A DNA stretch of 64,000 nucleotides from Treponema pedis (GTDB lineage: Bacteria > Spirochaetota > Spirochaetia > Treponematales > Treponemataceae), in contig NZ_CP045670.1 of the NCBI RefSeq assembly GCF_017161325.1, positions 2,349,367 through 2,413,366 of the forward strand, read 5' to 3'. Position 1 is the first letter of the stretch; every line of letters starts with the position of its first letter. The notes under the pieces are model-generated. The model ran no database searches, was not told the origin of the DNA, and saw only the letters and a list, made by a program, of their open reading frames with translations. The position numbers and the translations under genes are program-made. Positions 1 to 9,471 of this stretch are shown one piece after another.

Positions 1-2143
1 ACTCTTCTTTTTCGGCTTTTGAGGCGCTGCGGTATTCCGCAAATTTCTCTTCGATAAACTCGTGTATTGTCGCATAAATCCTTTCAATTAAATTTTCATC
101 GGCTAAAATAGCATTTCTTTGACCGTAAATATAAGAGCGCTGTTCGTTTAAAACATCGTCATATTCAAGTAAGTGTTTTCGTATATCAAAGTTGCGGGCT
201 TCCACCTTTGATTGAGCTTTTTCTATACTCTTATTTATCCACGGGTGCTCAATAGGCTCTCCGGCCTGCATACCGATTTTAGACATGATATTCTTTAAAT
301 TTTCTCCGCCGAAAAGACGCATTAAGTCATCATCAAGAGATAAAAAGAATTTAGACCTTCCGGGGTCTCCCTGCCTTCCAGAGCGTCCGCGAAGCTGGTT
401 ATCAATTCGGCGGCTTTCATGACGCTCGGTACCGATAACGTAAAGTCCGCCCAATTCTTTTACCTCGTTATAATCGCTTTGCCACTTTGCATATTCTTCG
501 GCAAAAACTTTTTCATAATAGTCGGGATTCGGATTCGTTCCCGTTCTTTTTTTCGCCCGCATCTCGGGGTTTCCGCCCAGCTTAATATCGGTACCCCGCC
601 CCGCCATATTCGTTGCTATTGTTACGGAACCCTTTGCTCCTGCTTCGGCAATAATCAGGGCTTCTCTTTCGTGGTTTTTAGCGTTTAAAACCTCGTGCCT
701 TACTCCGCGTTTGGTAAGCATTTTGGAAATAAGCTCGGACTTTTCAATCGAAACCGTACCTACCAAAACGGGTTGTCCGCGTTTATGTGCATCGGCGATT
801 TCATTACAAAGAGCATTAAGTTTATCCGCCTCATTTAAGAAAATAACATCATGTTCGTCTTTACGTGCTACAGGCAAATTCGTAGGAATAACTACTACGT
901 CCAAATTATAAATTTTATTGAATTCAACGGCTTCCGTGTCTGCGGTACCTGTCATACCTGAAAGTTTGGCATACATTCTAAAAAAGTTTTGAAAGGTAAT
1001 AGTTGCAAGAGTTCTATTGCGCTGAGCAATTTTTATATGCTCCTTAGCTTCAATTGCCTGATGAAGCCCGTCGGAATAACGTCTACCCTCAAGCACACGC
1101 CCCGTAAACTCATCTACAATTTGCACTTGTCCGTCCTGCACTACATAATCGACATCTATATGATATAAAATATGAGCTCTTACCGACTGTGTAAAATAGT
1201 GAATATACTCAAAATTTTCCTCATCGAAAAGGCTGCCGTTTTTTATAAGTCCGTTTTTTTGCAAAATATCCTGAATATGAAGCATTCCGGAATCGGTAAA
1301 AGAAACCCGCTTGCTTTTTTCATCAAGCGTATAATCGCCTATGACCTCTTCGCCTTCCACCTCGTTAGGATACTCTCCGGTTTCCGGATTTTTTTCAACC
1401 TCTTTTAATTGTCCGATAAGGCGGTCAACCTCAAAAAAACGCTGCGTATCGTCTTCGGCAGCTCCCGAAATTATAAGGGGCGTTCTGGCCTCATCTATTA
1501 AAATCGAATCTATTTCGTCTACAATCGCAAAAGAAAATTCCCGCTGTGTTTTTTCACGTAAACTCATTTGCATATTATCGCGTAAATAATCGAACCCGAA
1601 TTCGTTGTTTGTTCCGTAAGTTATATCGCAATTATAAGCAGCGCGGCGGGCTTCGTTATCCATATTTGAAAGAATCGTTCCGACCGTTACCCCCAAATAA
1701 GAGTAAACGGGACGCATCCAATCCGCATCGCGCTCCGCAAGATAATCGTTTACGGTTACTATATGCACACCCTTTCCCGAAAGACTGTTTAAATAAGCGG
1801 CGGCAACGCTCATAAGAGTTTTACCCTCGCCGGTTTTCATTTCTACGATTTTACCTGAATGAAGAACAAGGGAGCCTAATATCTGTACATCATACGGACG
1901 CTCTCCCAAAATGCGTCTTGCCGCTTCCCGCGCCATTGCAAAGGCTTCGGGCAAAAAGGCATCGAGACTTTCACCTTTTTCAAACCTTTCTTTAAATTCG
2001 CTCGTTTTCGCCTTAAAATCGGCTTCGGAAAGCTGTAAAGCCCAATTTTCTTTTTCGTTAATTTTATGAAGAACAGGCAGCATTGCCTTTATGTCCCTTT
2101 CGTGTTTGGAACCGAAAAGAAATTTAATTATTGAATCTAACAT
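1..2143 (-). CDS. secA: Preprotein translocase ATPase SecA (partial, C-terminus off the left edge)
   Basis: The motor ATPase of the Sec pathway; it drives unfolded preproteins through SecYEG at the inner membrane. The minus-strand frame opens at an ATG (2143-2141) and stays open to the window edge, giving about 714 residues of a protein that is usually 800-950 long. The N-terminus MLDSIIKFLFGSK is SecA-like, and the Walker A segment MKTGEGKT lies near residues 102-109, followed by the expected DEAD motor region. The C-terminal helical wing and any zinc tail lie outside the window. No good ribosome-binding site is visible before the ATG. It is divergent from the AAA-ATPase gene, with about 95 bp between the two starts. 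Identity is certain; only the end is missing. Confidence 0.96.
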   Translation of the reverse strand, partial: MLDSIIKFLFGSKHERDIKAMLPVLHKINEKENWALQLSEADFKAKTSEFKERFEKGESLDAFLPEAFAMAREAARRILGERPYDVQILGSLVLHSGKIVEMKTGEGKTLMSVAAAYLNSLSGKGVHIVTVNDYLAERDADWMRPVYSYLGVTVGTILSNMDNEARRAAYNCDITYGTNNEFGFDYLRDNMQMSLREKTQREFSFAIVDEIDSILIDEARTPLIISGAAEDDTQRFFEVDRLIGQLKEVEKNPETGEYPNEVEGEEVIGDYTLDEKSKRVSFTDSGMLHIQDILQKNGLIKNGSLFDEENFEYIHYFTQSVRAHILYHIDVDYVVQDGQVQIVDEFTGRVLEGRRYSDGLHQAIEAKEHIKIAQRNRTLATITFQNFFRMYAKLSGMTGTADTEAVEFNKIYNLDVVVIPTNLPVARKDEHDVIFLNEADKLNALCNEIADAHKRGQPVLVGTVSIEKSELISKMLTKRGVRHEVLNAKNHEREALIIAEAGAKGSVTIATNMAGRGTDIKLGGNPEMRAKKRTGTNPNPDYYEKVFAEEYAKWQSDYNEVKELGGLYVIGTERHESRRIDNQLRGRSGRQGDPGRSKFFLSLDDDLMRLFGGENLKNIMSKIGMQAGEPIEHPWINKSIEKAQSKVEARNFDIRKHLLEYDDVLNEQRSYIYGQRNAILADENLIERIYATIHEFIEEKFAEYRSASKAEKEE

Positions 2144-2202
2144 AATAGTAAAGAATAACAAAAATATAATAGAAATTCAAGGGGACTTGAATAAACCGAA
2201 TG

Positions 2203-2231
2203 TTGACATCATACCTTCCTTATGCTAAACT
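2203..2231 (+). promoter_or_regulatory. Sigma-70-type promoter giving a predicted leaderless mRNA for the 2239 gene
   Basis: TTGACA at 2203-2208, a 17-nt spacer and TAAACT at 2226-2231. Transcription would start at about 2238-2239, which is the ATG itself, and no Shine-Dalgarno sequence precedes that ATG. The upstream in-frame ATG at 2200 overlaps the -35 box and is therefore unlikely to be the true start. Confidence 0.65.
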
Positions 2232-2238
2232 GTTATTT

Positions 2239-3843
2239 ATGATGGATTTCAGCCGGAAACTGCCTATCGGTGTGCAGAGTTTTAAAAAACTTAGACAAGA
2301 CGACTATCTTTATATTGACAAAACCGAATTTGTTTGGAAATTGGTACAGTCGTCATCATCTTATTTTTTAAGCCGACCGCGCCGCTTCGGGAAAAGCCTT
2401 TTTCTTTCAACGCTTGCGGCATATTTTTTAGGGCAAAAAGAATTGTTTAAAGGGCTTGCAATCGAACGGTACGAAAACACAAAAAAAGAGCCGTGGCGGG
2501 AATATCCCGTTTTTTATCTTGATTTTAATGTAGGAAAATACAGCGAACAAACCGCTCTTGATGAGAGGCTTAATTTATTCTTAAAGGATATCGAAAAAGA
2601 ATACGGAATAGAAAATGCGGAGCAAACTTCCTTTGCTTCAAGATTTGAAGCCGCATTAAAAGCCGCTTATAAAAAAACGGGTAAGCAGGTGGTTTTCCTC
2701 GTTGACGAATATGATAAACCTCTTCTTCAAACAATGGGAAAAAACGAACGCTTAAACGAAGAGTACCGCAACACGCTTAAAGCCTTTTATTCCGTTTTAA
2801 AAAGCTCAGACCAATTTATCCGATTCGCATTTTTAACGGGCGTTACCAAATTCAGTAAGGTAAGCATTTTCAGCGATTTAAACAATCTTCACGATATAAG
2901 TATGCTTCCCGATTATTCAAGTATTTGCGGCATAACCCAAACCGAACTTGAAAAAAACTTTGAACCTGAAATTAAAAATTTAGGTGAAGAAAACAATTTA
3001 ACTTATGAACAAACTCTTGCAAAATTAAAAAAGACTTATGACGGCTATTTATTTTGTCAAAAAACGATTTCAGTTTATAATCCGTTCAGCATTTTAAGCG
3101 TTTTAAGCGGGAAACTTTTTAAACATTATTGGTTTAAAACCGGGACACCAACTTTTTTAGTCGATTATTTGAAAGAGGGGCACTATTATATTCCCGACTT
3201 GGACGGAGGAATCGAACTGAACGAAGCAAGCCTTGAAACCTATCGTGCCGAGGCTAAAGAGCCCTTGCCCATTTTATTTCAGGCGGGCTACTTAACAATA
3301 AAAGAATATATCGATGAAGCGGGCTTATACCGGTTGGGCTTTCCGAATGATGAAGTGCGCTACGGTTTTTTGGAAAACTTAATTCCCGCATATACGGCTC
3401 TAAGACCGAGCGATACGGGAGTTTCGATTTGGGAGTTTACAAAAGATATAAGAGCGGGAAATGTGGACGGTTTTATGGAGAGAATAAAGGCCGTTATTTC
3501 CGGTATTCCTTATGACAGTTTCAGTAAAAAAAATGCGTCATTAAGAGAGCAAAATTATCAAGCAGCCGTTTACCTCATATTCGCTTTAATGGGGCAGTTT
3601 GTAGAAACCGAAGTACATTGCGCCTTGGGAAGAGCCGATTGTGTAGTGCAAACGGAAAATGCGGTTTATATTTTCGAATTTAAGCTGGGAACAAAGGGAA
3701 GTGCCGATGAAGCGATAGAGCAGATAAAAAAGCAAAATTATGAAGGGAAATACAAGGCTTCCGGAAAACCTGTTGTGCTTATAGGCGCGGGCTTTGACGT
3801 AAGAAAGAGAACTGTAAAAGATTGGAAAACGGTTAGGGTGTAA
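2239..3843 (+). CDS. AAA-ATPase-like / PD-(D/E)XK nuclease fusion protein (copy 1)
   Basis: About 534 residues. The N-terminal half is an AAA-ATPase-like domain (PF09820 type): a P-loop variant PRRFGKSLFLSTL near residues 42-55 and a Walker B-like segment FLVDEYDKPLLQ. The C-terminal part is a PD-(D/E)XK nuclease-like domain (PF08011 type) ending in GRADCVVQ...YIFEFKLG, which supplies the Asp and the ExK pair. The start is set at the tandem ATGs 2239/2242 because a strong promoter ends 7 nt upstream and the paralogue at 47465 begins with the same MDFSR sequence. The family is expanded in Treponema and Bacteroidetes and its biological role is not established; defence or mobile-element functions are guesses. 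Copy 2 lies 45 kb away. Confidence 0.85.
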   Translation: MMDFSRKLPIGVQSFKKLRQDDYLYIDKTEFVWKLVQSSSSYFLSRPRRFGKSLFLSTLAAYFLGQKELFKGLAIERYENTKKEPWREYPVFYLDFNVGKYSEQTALDERLNLFLKDIEKEYGIENAEQTSFASRFEAALKAAYKKTGKQVVFLVDEYDKPLLQTMGKNERLNEEYRNTLKAFYSVLKSSDQFIRFAFLTGVTKFSKVSIFSDLNNLHDISMLPDYSSICGITQTELEKNFEPEIKNLGEENNLTYEQTLAKLKKTYDGYLFCQKTISVYNPFSILSVLSGKLFKHYWFKTGTPTFLVDYLKEGHYYIPDLDGGIELNEASLETYRAEAKEPLPILFQAGYLTIKEYIDEAGLYRLGFPNDEVRYGFLENLIPAYTALRPSDTGVSIWEFTKDIRAGNVDGFMERIKAVISGIPYDSFSKKNASLREQNYQAAVYLIFALMGQFVETEVHCALGRADCVVQTENAVYIFEFKLGTKGSADEAIEQIKKQNYEGKYKASGKPVVLIGAGFDVRKRTVKDWKTVRV

Positions 3844-3957
3844 GTTTTAAACGTAACGGAATAAAACTTAAAAATACGGTATTAAACAGGTATTACAATT
3901 ATATAAACTTTATTTACCGTAAATATGTAAGCCCATTTAAAATAATACCTGCCTTAC

Positions 3958-3986
3958 TTGAAACTTAAACCGTACTGTGATAAAAT
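3958..3986 (+). promoter_or_regulatory. Promoter giving a predicted leaderless mRNA for the 3994 gene
   Basis: TTGAAA at 3958-3963, a 17-nt spacer and TAAAAT at 3981-3986, then 7 nt to a GTG start codon at 3994. The geometry is the same as before the genes at 2239 and 54595. No Shine-Dalgarno sequence is present. Confidence 0.6.
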
Positions 3987-3993
3987 AAACTTC

Positions 3994-5604
3994 GTGATAT
4001 TTTTATCTAATTTCATTCAAAAGATAATAGATTTTTTCTTATCTCTTTTTTCTTCAAATACTGAAGATTATAAGACCCAAAAAGCTTTACGGGTCTTAGC
4101 TTCCGAACTTAAAAAGGCAAAGTATCCCGTATTTAGACCTGAAACCACAATTCTTGCAGGATTTCCCATCATTATTTATGAGCTTTACAGGACTGTCTTA
4201 CCCATATATTCAATTTTAAAAGCATCAATAGCTTCAAGCGATATCAGAATTTCAGGCTTGTTTTTGGACAAAATCGTAGAAAGCGGCTTTTCCAAAGAAC
4301 AACAGGAATTAAAAGCAAGTCTTACACTTGAAAAACGCTGTGAAAAATTTGAAAATTTTCTTGATGAGAATTTCGATGCAAAGGTTAAAGAACAAAACAA
4401 GGCCTTTAACGACTTATTGTTTAATTTAACCGAGCCCAAATTTAACCGTTTCGATTCCATTGTAAATAAATTGTATGCTTTTTTCGATTTATGCGAATTC
4501 AAATTTAATTCTTTTTTCGCTCATTTCGATTCAGGCTTTGAGCCGTTCATAGGAACAAACTCAATACGGGACCAATATAATTTTCAAAATATAGAAGGAC
4601 AAGAAGTTTTACAGGAAATTCTCGATTTGGATTATCTTATAAGAAGGATAATTATTGACGAAGATTTTATAAGCGGATTATATTTTCTTAACTCGAAACT
4701 CCCCGAAGAATTAAAACGCGAAGAAAGTTTTATACAACGAGCCTTGCAAAATTTTTCGTATATTATAGAAAACAATTTAGGAATGCACTCTTTACGCAAT
4801 CTTGCAAAGTTAATAAAAAAAGACCCTCTTTTTGAAGACTCTATAAAACCGAAAATAGCTTTTTCCGCAATCGAAGAATATAAACAGAGAGTAACCGCAA
4901 TATTCAATGCGGATTCAAAAAAGATTTTAAAAATGCAACAAGAAGCACAAATGGCAAACCTTATAGACAATCTTTTTCATAATACGGAGATGCTTACCGT
5001 TGCAATTTATAACGAAGAATTGAACAAACGCATACAGGCCGTAACCAACCTTTCTCTTGATTGGATAAAGCCGTTGGAAATTATTAAAACTTATACAAAA
5101 ATGTTCTTTGAACCGAAAATAGAGCCGTTTTTAAGGGAACTGATTGTGGAAGGCTTTTTTGAAGATAAAAATTTCCAAAAAGACTTATCTACGGATTATT
5201 ACTTTTGTTCATCAATTTTGGATAAGCTTAATGAATTTGAAAAATTTATGAGCGGACGAAATGAAAATTCAATAGATTTAATAAAAGGATATCTTACCCG
5301 GCTTGAAACCGGGGGAGATTTTGAAAAAAATCTTTCAAAAATTATCGATGCGGTAAATCTTAAAGCCTTATCAATAGTACGTGAAGCGGGTAAACATTAT
5401 TTCGACTTATTCAAAGCGGCGGGCATAATCGAAAAAGACGCTCATAAGGCTATTCCCGACTATGTAAATAACTTAAAAGCTATGATAATCTCCACGAAAA
5501 ATAAGGAAAGATTTTCCGCCTTTGAAGAGAGTATGACAAGTTTTGAAAACTTTATAGAAATTTTAAAACATTATGTTATATTGGATATTCCCGGCTTAGT
5601 ATAG
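3994..5604 (+). CDS. Conserved hypothetical helical protein, Treponema type
   Basis: About 536 residues, mostly helical and Lys/Phe rich, with a hydrophobic N-terminus and a hydrophobic stretch (ILAGFPIIIYELY) near residue 55. I cannot assign a function; it may match the spirochaetal family DUF5312, but that is from memory. A longer reading from TTG at 3958 is possible, but that codon is part of a good -35 box and the promoter ends 7 nt before the GTG at 3994, so the GTG is preferred. It is followed after 27 nt by a diguanylate cyclase gene, suggesting an operon with the signalling and rhomboid genes. Confidence 0.75.
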   Translation: MIFLSNFIQKIIDFFLSLFSSNTEDYKTQKALRVLASELKKAKYPVFRPETTILAGFPIIIYELYRTVLPIYSILKASIASSDIRISGLFLDKIVESGFSKEQQELKASLTLEKRCEKFENFLDENFDAKVKEQNKAFNDLLFNLTEPKFNRFDSIVNKLYAFFDLCEFKFNSFFAHFDSGFEPFIGTNSIRDQYNFQNIEGQEVLQEILDLDYLIRRIIIDEDFISGLYFLNSKLPEELKREESFIQRALQNFSYIIENNLGMHSLRNLAKLIKKDPLFEDSIKPKIAFSAIEEYKQRVTAIFNADSKKILKMQQEAQMANLIDNLFHNTEMLTVAIYNEELNKRIQAVTNLSLDWIKPLEIIKTYTKMFFEPKIEPFLRELIVEGFFEDKNFQKDLSTDYYFCSSILDKLNEFEKFMSGRNENSIDLIKGYLTRLETGGDFEKNLSKIIDAVNLKALSIVREAGKHYFDLFKAAGIIEKDAHKAIPDYVNNLKAMIISTKNKERFSAFEESMTSFENFIEILKHYVILDIPGLV

Positions 5605-5631
5605 GAAATTATAAATTAAAAAGGTGAATAA

Positions 5632-6741
5632 ATGAGTATAAAAACCAAAAATAAACATAGGAAAAAAAAGTTTTATAAAAAAAACGGTGCAAACAATAAT
5701 GAAAAACTATCTTTGCAGGAAAAAGAAATTTTCGACTTAAAACAATTGTTGGAAGTTTCAAAAAGTTTAAATTCCGTGCTGGAATTTGACAGACTTATCG
5801 AAGCCATTTTATACAGCGTTATGGCTCAGCTTAAAACACTGGGAGCGGCAATTTTTACCAGAAAATCCTTTGATGATGACAGTTTTGTTTTATACCGGGA
5901 AAACTACGGATTCGATATTTTGCAAGGCGGTAAATATGCAATAAAAGTAAATCATCCTATGCTGCGCCTTCTCGAAAAAGAAAAAGCCGGTTTATCATTT
6001 GATGAAATTACATCAAAAATAATGCCCGATGAAATTACCGATTTGATTTTTAAACTGAAACCCTCTTTTTTTATTCCGTTAAAAGCAAAAAATAAAATGG
6101 TAGGCTTTTTGCTTTTAGGAGAAAAAATGGAAGCCGGGCATATTTATGGAGAATATGAATGTGAGCTCATATCAAATATAGCCTCTCTTGCCGCAATTGC
6201 AATAAACAATTCTCAGCTTCTTGAAATGACTACAACGGATATTATGACAAGGTTAAAACTCAAGCACTTTTTTTACACGGTTTTAAACGAAAGGCTTGAT
6301 AGAATAAATAATTCATTCCCGCCCAGAGTTCCTCTTTCAATCGTAATGTTCGATATAGATTTTTTTAAACAAGTAAACGATACTTACGGGCATGCCGCCG
6401 GAGATATGGTATTGGAAAAAGTTGCCGACATTATTAAAAACTCTACCCGCAGTACGGATATGGCGGCAAGATACGGCGGTGAAGAATTTGTAGTTATGCT
6501 GGATAACACGTCTATAGACGGAGCCAAAGAAATTGCCGAAAGAATACGCTCAACCGTCGAAAATACTTCAATTACATACAACGGCGAAAAAATACAAGTT
6601 ACAATTTCTGCGGGAACTTCCGCCTATACTTTCGATTTTGAACAAGCGGCCTCCTTGGTAAACAGAGCCGACGAAGCCCTGTATGAATCAAAACAATCGG
6701 GAAGAAACCGTGTTTCAATTTCAAAAAAAAACTTGCCTTAA
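5632..6741 (+). CDS. GAF-GGDEF diguanylate cyclase
   Basis: Predicted to make cyclic di-GMP from two GTP. The 369-residue protein has a basic N-terminus, a GAF-like sensor region at about residues 35-200 and a GGDEF domain at about 205-365. The active site reads GGEEF at residues 282-286, so it should be catalytic. An inhibitory I-site RxxD (RSTD, 273-276) sits exactly five residues before GGEEF, as in PleD, so product feedback is likely. The signature FDIDFFKQVNDTYGHAAGD is intact. No transmembrane segment is seen, so it is probably cytosolic. The start has an AAGGTG ribosome-binding site. The signal sensed by the GAF domain is unknown. Confidence 0.93.
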   Translation: MSIKTKNKHRKKKFYKKNGANNNEKLSLQEKEIFDLKQLLEVSKSLNSVLEFDRLIEAILYSVMAQLKTLGAAIFTRKSFDDDSFVLYRENYGFDILQGGKYAIKVNHPMLRLLEKEKAGLSFDEITSKIMPDEITDLIFKLKPSFFIPLKAKNKMVGFLLLGEKMEAGHIYGEYECELISNIASLAAIAINNSQLLEMTTTDIMTRLKLKHFFYTVLNERLDRINNSFPPRVPLSIVMFDIDFFKQVNDTYGHAAGDMVLEKVADIIKNSTRSTDMAARYGGEEFVVMLDNTSIDGAKEIAERIRSTVENTSITYNGEKIQVTISAGTSAYTFDFEQAASLVNRADEALYESKQSGRNRVSISKKNLP

Positions 6742-6761
6742 ACTAAAAAATTAGAGATATT
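6733..6761 (+). promoter_or_regulatory. Possible internal leaderless promoter for the rhomboid gene
   Basis: TTGCCT at 6733-6738, a 17-nt spacer and GATATT at 6756-6761, then 6 nt to the ATG at 6768. The boxes are weaker than elsewhere but the geometry is the same, and the ATG has no clear Shine-Dalgarno sequence. It overlaps the end of the diguanylate cyclase gene. Confidence 0.4.
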
Positions 6762-6767
6762 GATTAT

Positions 6768-7397
6768 ATGAATATTTTACGAAAACCATTTAAGTATACT
6801 TATAAAAACACGGTGTCTTTAATAATAGGAATAAATGCCGCCGTGTTTTTGCTTACATCAGTATTTTTTAACTTTCAGCTGTATTTGGGACTCATTCCTC
6901 TTTATATCATTAAATATGATATGTACTGGCAGTTTTTAACTTACCAATTCGTACATGAGAATTTTTTTCATCTTTTATTTAATATGATTGCCTTAGTATT
7001 TTTCGGTATACCGGTTGAACGAAAAATGGGCTCAAAAGAATTTCTTTTATATTATCTTCTTATAGGAACGCTTTGCGGAATCTTAAGTTTTTTGGTTTAT
7101 ATCTCCTTAGGTGTTTATAATATAAACTTGATAGGAGCTTCAGGTGCCGTTTTCGGAATACTTCTTTTGTATGCGGTACTTTTTCCATCTTCGGTTATTT
7201 ATCTTTGGGGAGTCTTACCTATACCGGCACCTCTTTTAATCTTAGGTTATGCAGTTATAGAAGTTATAAGCATTTTTTCTGCAAACGACGGAGTTGCACA
7301 TCTTACGCATTTTATCGGGCTTTTTGCAGGCTGGCTTTATATACTAATCCGATTCGGAATAAACCCTTTTAAAATTTGGAATTCAATAAACCGCTGA
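6768..7397 (+). CDS. Rhomboid-family intramembrane serine protease
   Basis: A 209-residue polytopic membrane protein with about six hydrophobic helices. Rhomboids cleave substrate transmembrane segments with a Ser-His dyad. Visible motifs are the HENFFHLLFNM loop/helix region (residues 63-73), the GASGA nucleophile motif with Ser125, and a HLTHFIGLFAG helix in which His181 is the likely catalytic partner. The full core is present, so activity is expected; the substrate is unknown. It follows the diguanylate cyclase by 26 nt. Confidence 0.9.
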   Translation: MNILRKPFKYTYKNTVSLIIGINAAVFLLTSVFFNFQLYLGLIPLYIIKYDMYWQFLTYQFVHENFFHLLFNMIALVFFGIPVERKMGSKEFLLYYLLIGTLCGILSFLVYISLGVYNINLIGASGAVFGILLLYAVLFPSSVIYLWGVLPIPAPLLILGYAVIEVISIFSANDGVAHLTHFIGLFAGWLYILIRFGINPFKIWNSINR

Positions 7398-7416
7398 TTT
7401 TTCCGATAATATAAGC

Positions 7417-8109
7417 GTGAAAAAATTCCGCATATCTTTAGGCTTTATTTTTTTATTTTCTCTTTTATGCTTTGCGGATTCTTACTCAGGTTCTTCAAAA
7501 GATACCGCAGTAATCGTACGCTCTCCGGTTTGGGTGTTTTTGGAAACCGAACCGGGCAGCTTTGACGGAAAAACAAAAGATGCCGAACTTCCTCCTAAAG
7601 AAGCTTTAAAAGAACTGTCCGGCCATATTCTCGGCGGTATGACTTACGGTTGGAAATTCTCATATACGCCTTACGATAAAAAACGCGGAGTTAAAGAATT
7701 TTTTGAAATTGTTCCGATAGTTCAAATAGAAAAAAACGATAAAAATATTGTTATTACAGACGTAAAAATAAAATATCCGTTTTGTTATTGTTGGGTCGAA
7801 TATAAAATATCGGAAGCTCAAGCCGTACGTATGAAATTTTGGAAAAGCATTTCACATAAAACGGTAAAAGGACGGGGAACCGGAGAGCGTTCCGACGAGC
7901 TTAAAGGTGTTTATAATGCTTATACTGAAGCTGTCAAAAATGCAGTACGGGAATATGCACGGAAAGTAATTAAAAATAAACCGAAAGAACTTATAGGAGA
8001 GCTTTTAATAAAAGAAAATCCCCGTCTTTATGTAGAATCCGGTTTATTTAAAGCCGAATTGGAGCTTTACCTCAATATAGAAAAAATCGTTCCGTATACG
8101 GTTTTTTAA
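7417..8109 (+). CDS. Exported hypothetical protein
   Basis: A 230-residue protein with a clear Sec signal peptide (MKKFRISLGFIFLFSLLCFADS), so it is probably periplasmic; no lipobox fits cleanly. The body is a mixed alpha/beta sequence with no motif I recognise. The start is a GTG with no Shine-Dalgarno sequence, 19 nt after the rhomboid stop; a GATAAT sequence ends 7 nt before it, but no good -35 box accompanies it, so read-through from the rhomboid gene or another start of this leaderless style are both possible. Confidence 0.7.
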   Translation: MKKFRISLGFIFLFSLLCFADSYSGSSKDTAVIVRSPVWVFLETEPGSFDGKTKDAELPPKEALKELSGHILGGMTYGWKFSYTPYDKKRGVKEFFEIVPIVQIEKNDKNIVITDVKIKYPFCYCWVEYKISEAQAVRMKFWKSISHKTVKGRGTGERSDELKGVYNAYTEAVKNAVREYARKVIKNKPKELIGELLIKENPRLYVESGLFKAELELYLNIEKIVPYTVF

Positions 8110-8184
8110 TATTAAACCTTCCGCCTAAGCCTTTTTTAAACCTATAATCCATTAAAAATCCGATAAACTCATAAATTCCCACAC

Positions 8185-8213
8185 TTGACACCGAAAAAAA
8201 AACTACATATAAT
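8185..8213 (+). promoter_or_regulatory. Consensus sigma-70-type promoter of the cofE-like gene
   Basis: TTGACA (8185-8190), a 17-nt spacer and TATAAT (8208-8213): a perfect match in both boxes. The ATG is 20 nt further on and has an AGGAG ribosome-binding site, so this gene has an ordinary short leader and serves as an internal control for the leaderless genes. Confidence 0.85.
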
Positions 8214-8233
8214 ATATTTTCTAGGAGTTCATA

Positions 8234-9433
8234 ATGAACAAATTTGTAGGAACTACATCGAGGGGCTTAATTGCTCCTATCATAAACGAAGGCGATGACA
8301 TCGCTCTCATAGCTTCGGAAACGCTTTTAAATGCGGCAAAAAACGAAGGCTTTAAAATCAACGACAAGGATATTCTTTCCGTAACCGAATCTGTGGTAGC
8401 CCGTTCTCAAGGAAACTACGCTTCGGCAGACGACATTGCAAAAGATATTAAGGAAAAATTCGGCTCTTCTCCAATCGGTTTAATTTTCCCGATTTTAAGT
8501 CGTAACCGTTTTTCGGTATGTTTGGAAGGAATTGCCCGTTCAAAAAATAAGCTGATTATGATGCTGAGTTATCCCAGCGACGAAGTCGGAAACCATTTAA
8601 TAGACCCGGACGTTTTTGAAGATTCCGATGTAAATCCGTGGACAAACACCTTTACTCATGACGAATTTAGAAAACAATTCGGAGACCATAAACATAAATT
8701 TACGGGTATTGACTACATAGAATATTATGAATCGATAATGAAAAAACATAACCCCGACTCCTTTGTAATCTTATCCAATGACCCGAAAAAAATTATAGAG
8801 CATACTAAATTCTGTTTAACATGCGACATTCACACGCGTAATCGTACAAAAAAACTTTTAAAAAAAGCCGGAGCGGAAACCGTTTTAGGCCTTGACGATA
8901 TTTTAAACAAACCCGTAAACGGAAGCGGTTTTAATGCCGAATACGGTCTTTTAGGTTCAAATAAGGCGGGCGACGATAAAATTAAATTATTTCCTAATAA
9001 TGCCCAACCTATTGTAGAAAGAATTCAAAGTATAATAAAAGAAAAAACCGGTAAAACAATTGAAGTTATGGTTTACGGAGACGGAGCTTTTAAAGACCCA
9101 ATCGGAAAAATTTGGGAGCTTGCCGACCCGGTAGTTTCTCCTGCATATACAAAAGGCTTGGACGGTAAGCCGAACGAGGTAAAATTAAAATACCTTGCGG
9201 ATAATAATTTTAAAGGTCTTTCCGTAGAAGAACAGCAAAAACAAATCGCAAATTATATAGAAAAACACCAAAAAGAAGCGTCTTCAAAAATAGATTCTAT
9301 GGAATCGCAAGGGACAACGCCGCGCCGCTTAATAGACTTAATCGGCTCGCTTTCCGACCTTACTTCAGGTTCAGGAGACAAGGGTACGCCTATAATTTTT
9401 ATACAAGGTTATTTCGATAAATACACGGGATAA
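8234..9433 (+). CDS. CofE-like (F420-0:gamma-glutamyl ligase family) protein
   Basis: A 399-residue protein resembling the CofE/FbiB amide ligase family: N-terminal IAPIINEGDDIA, a DILSVTESVVARSQG stretch (the family's D-x-(I/V)-x-x-x-x-(E/K) region), and a C-terminal GDGAFKDPIGKIWELADP block. CofE adds glutamate to the deazaflavin F420, a cofactor not known from Treponema, and none of the other F420 genes are in this window, so the real substrate is probably different. Strong promoter and AGGAG ribosome-binding site. Family placement is fairly sure; function is open. Confidence 0.75.
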   Translation: MNKFVGTTSRGLIAPIINEGDDIALIASETLLNAAKNEGFKINDKDILSVTESVVARSQGNYASADDIAKDIKEKFGSSPIGLIFPILSRNRFSVCLEGIARSKNKLIMMLSYPSDEVGNHLIDPDVFEDSDVNPWTNTFTHDEFRKQFGDHKHKFTGIDYIEYYESIMKKHNPDSFVILSNDPKKIIEHTKFCLTCDIHTRNRTKKLLKKAGAETVLGLDDILNKPVNGSGFNAEYGLLGSNKAGDDKIKLFPNNAQPIVERIQSIIKEKTGKTIEVMVYGDGAFKDPIGKIWELADPVVSPAYTKGLDGKPNEVKLKYLADNNFKGLSVEEQQKQIANYIEKHQKEASSKIDSMESQGTTPRRLIDLIGSLSDLTSGSGDKGTPIIFIQGYFDKYTG

Positions 9434-9471
9434 TTTTTTTTTAATTTTATATAATCGCCTCAAGGGTTTTT

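Noticed and set aside
2200-2202. ATG at 2200 as start of the AAA-ATPase gene
   Set aside because: It overlaps the -35 box of a good promoter and lies upstream of the predicted transcription start; the paralogue lacks this extension.
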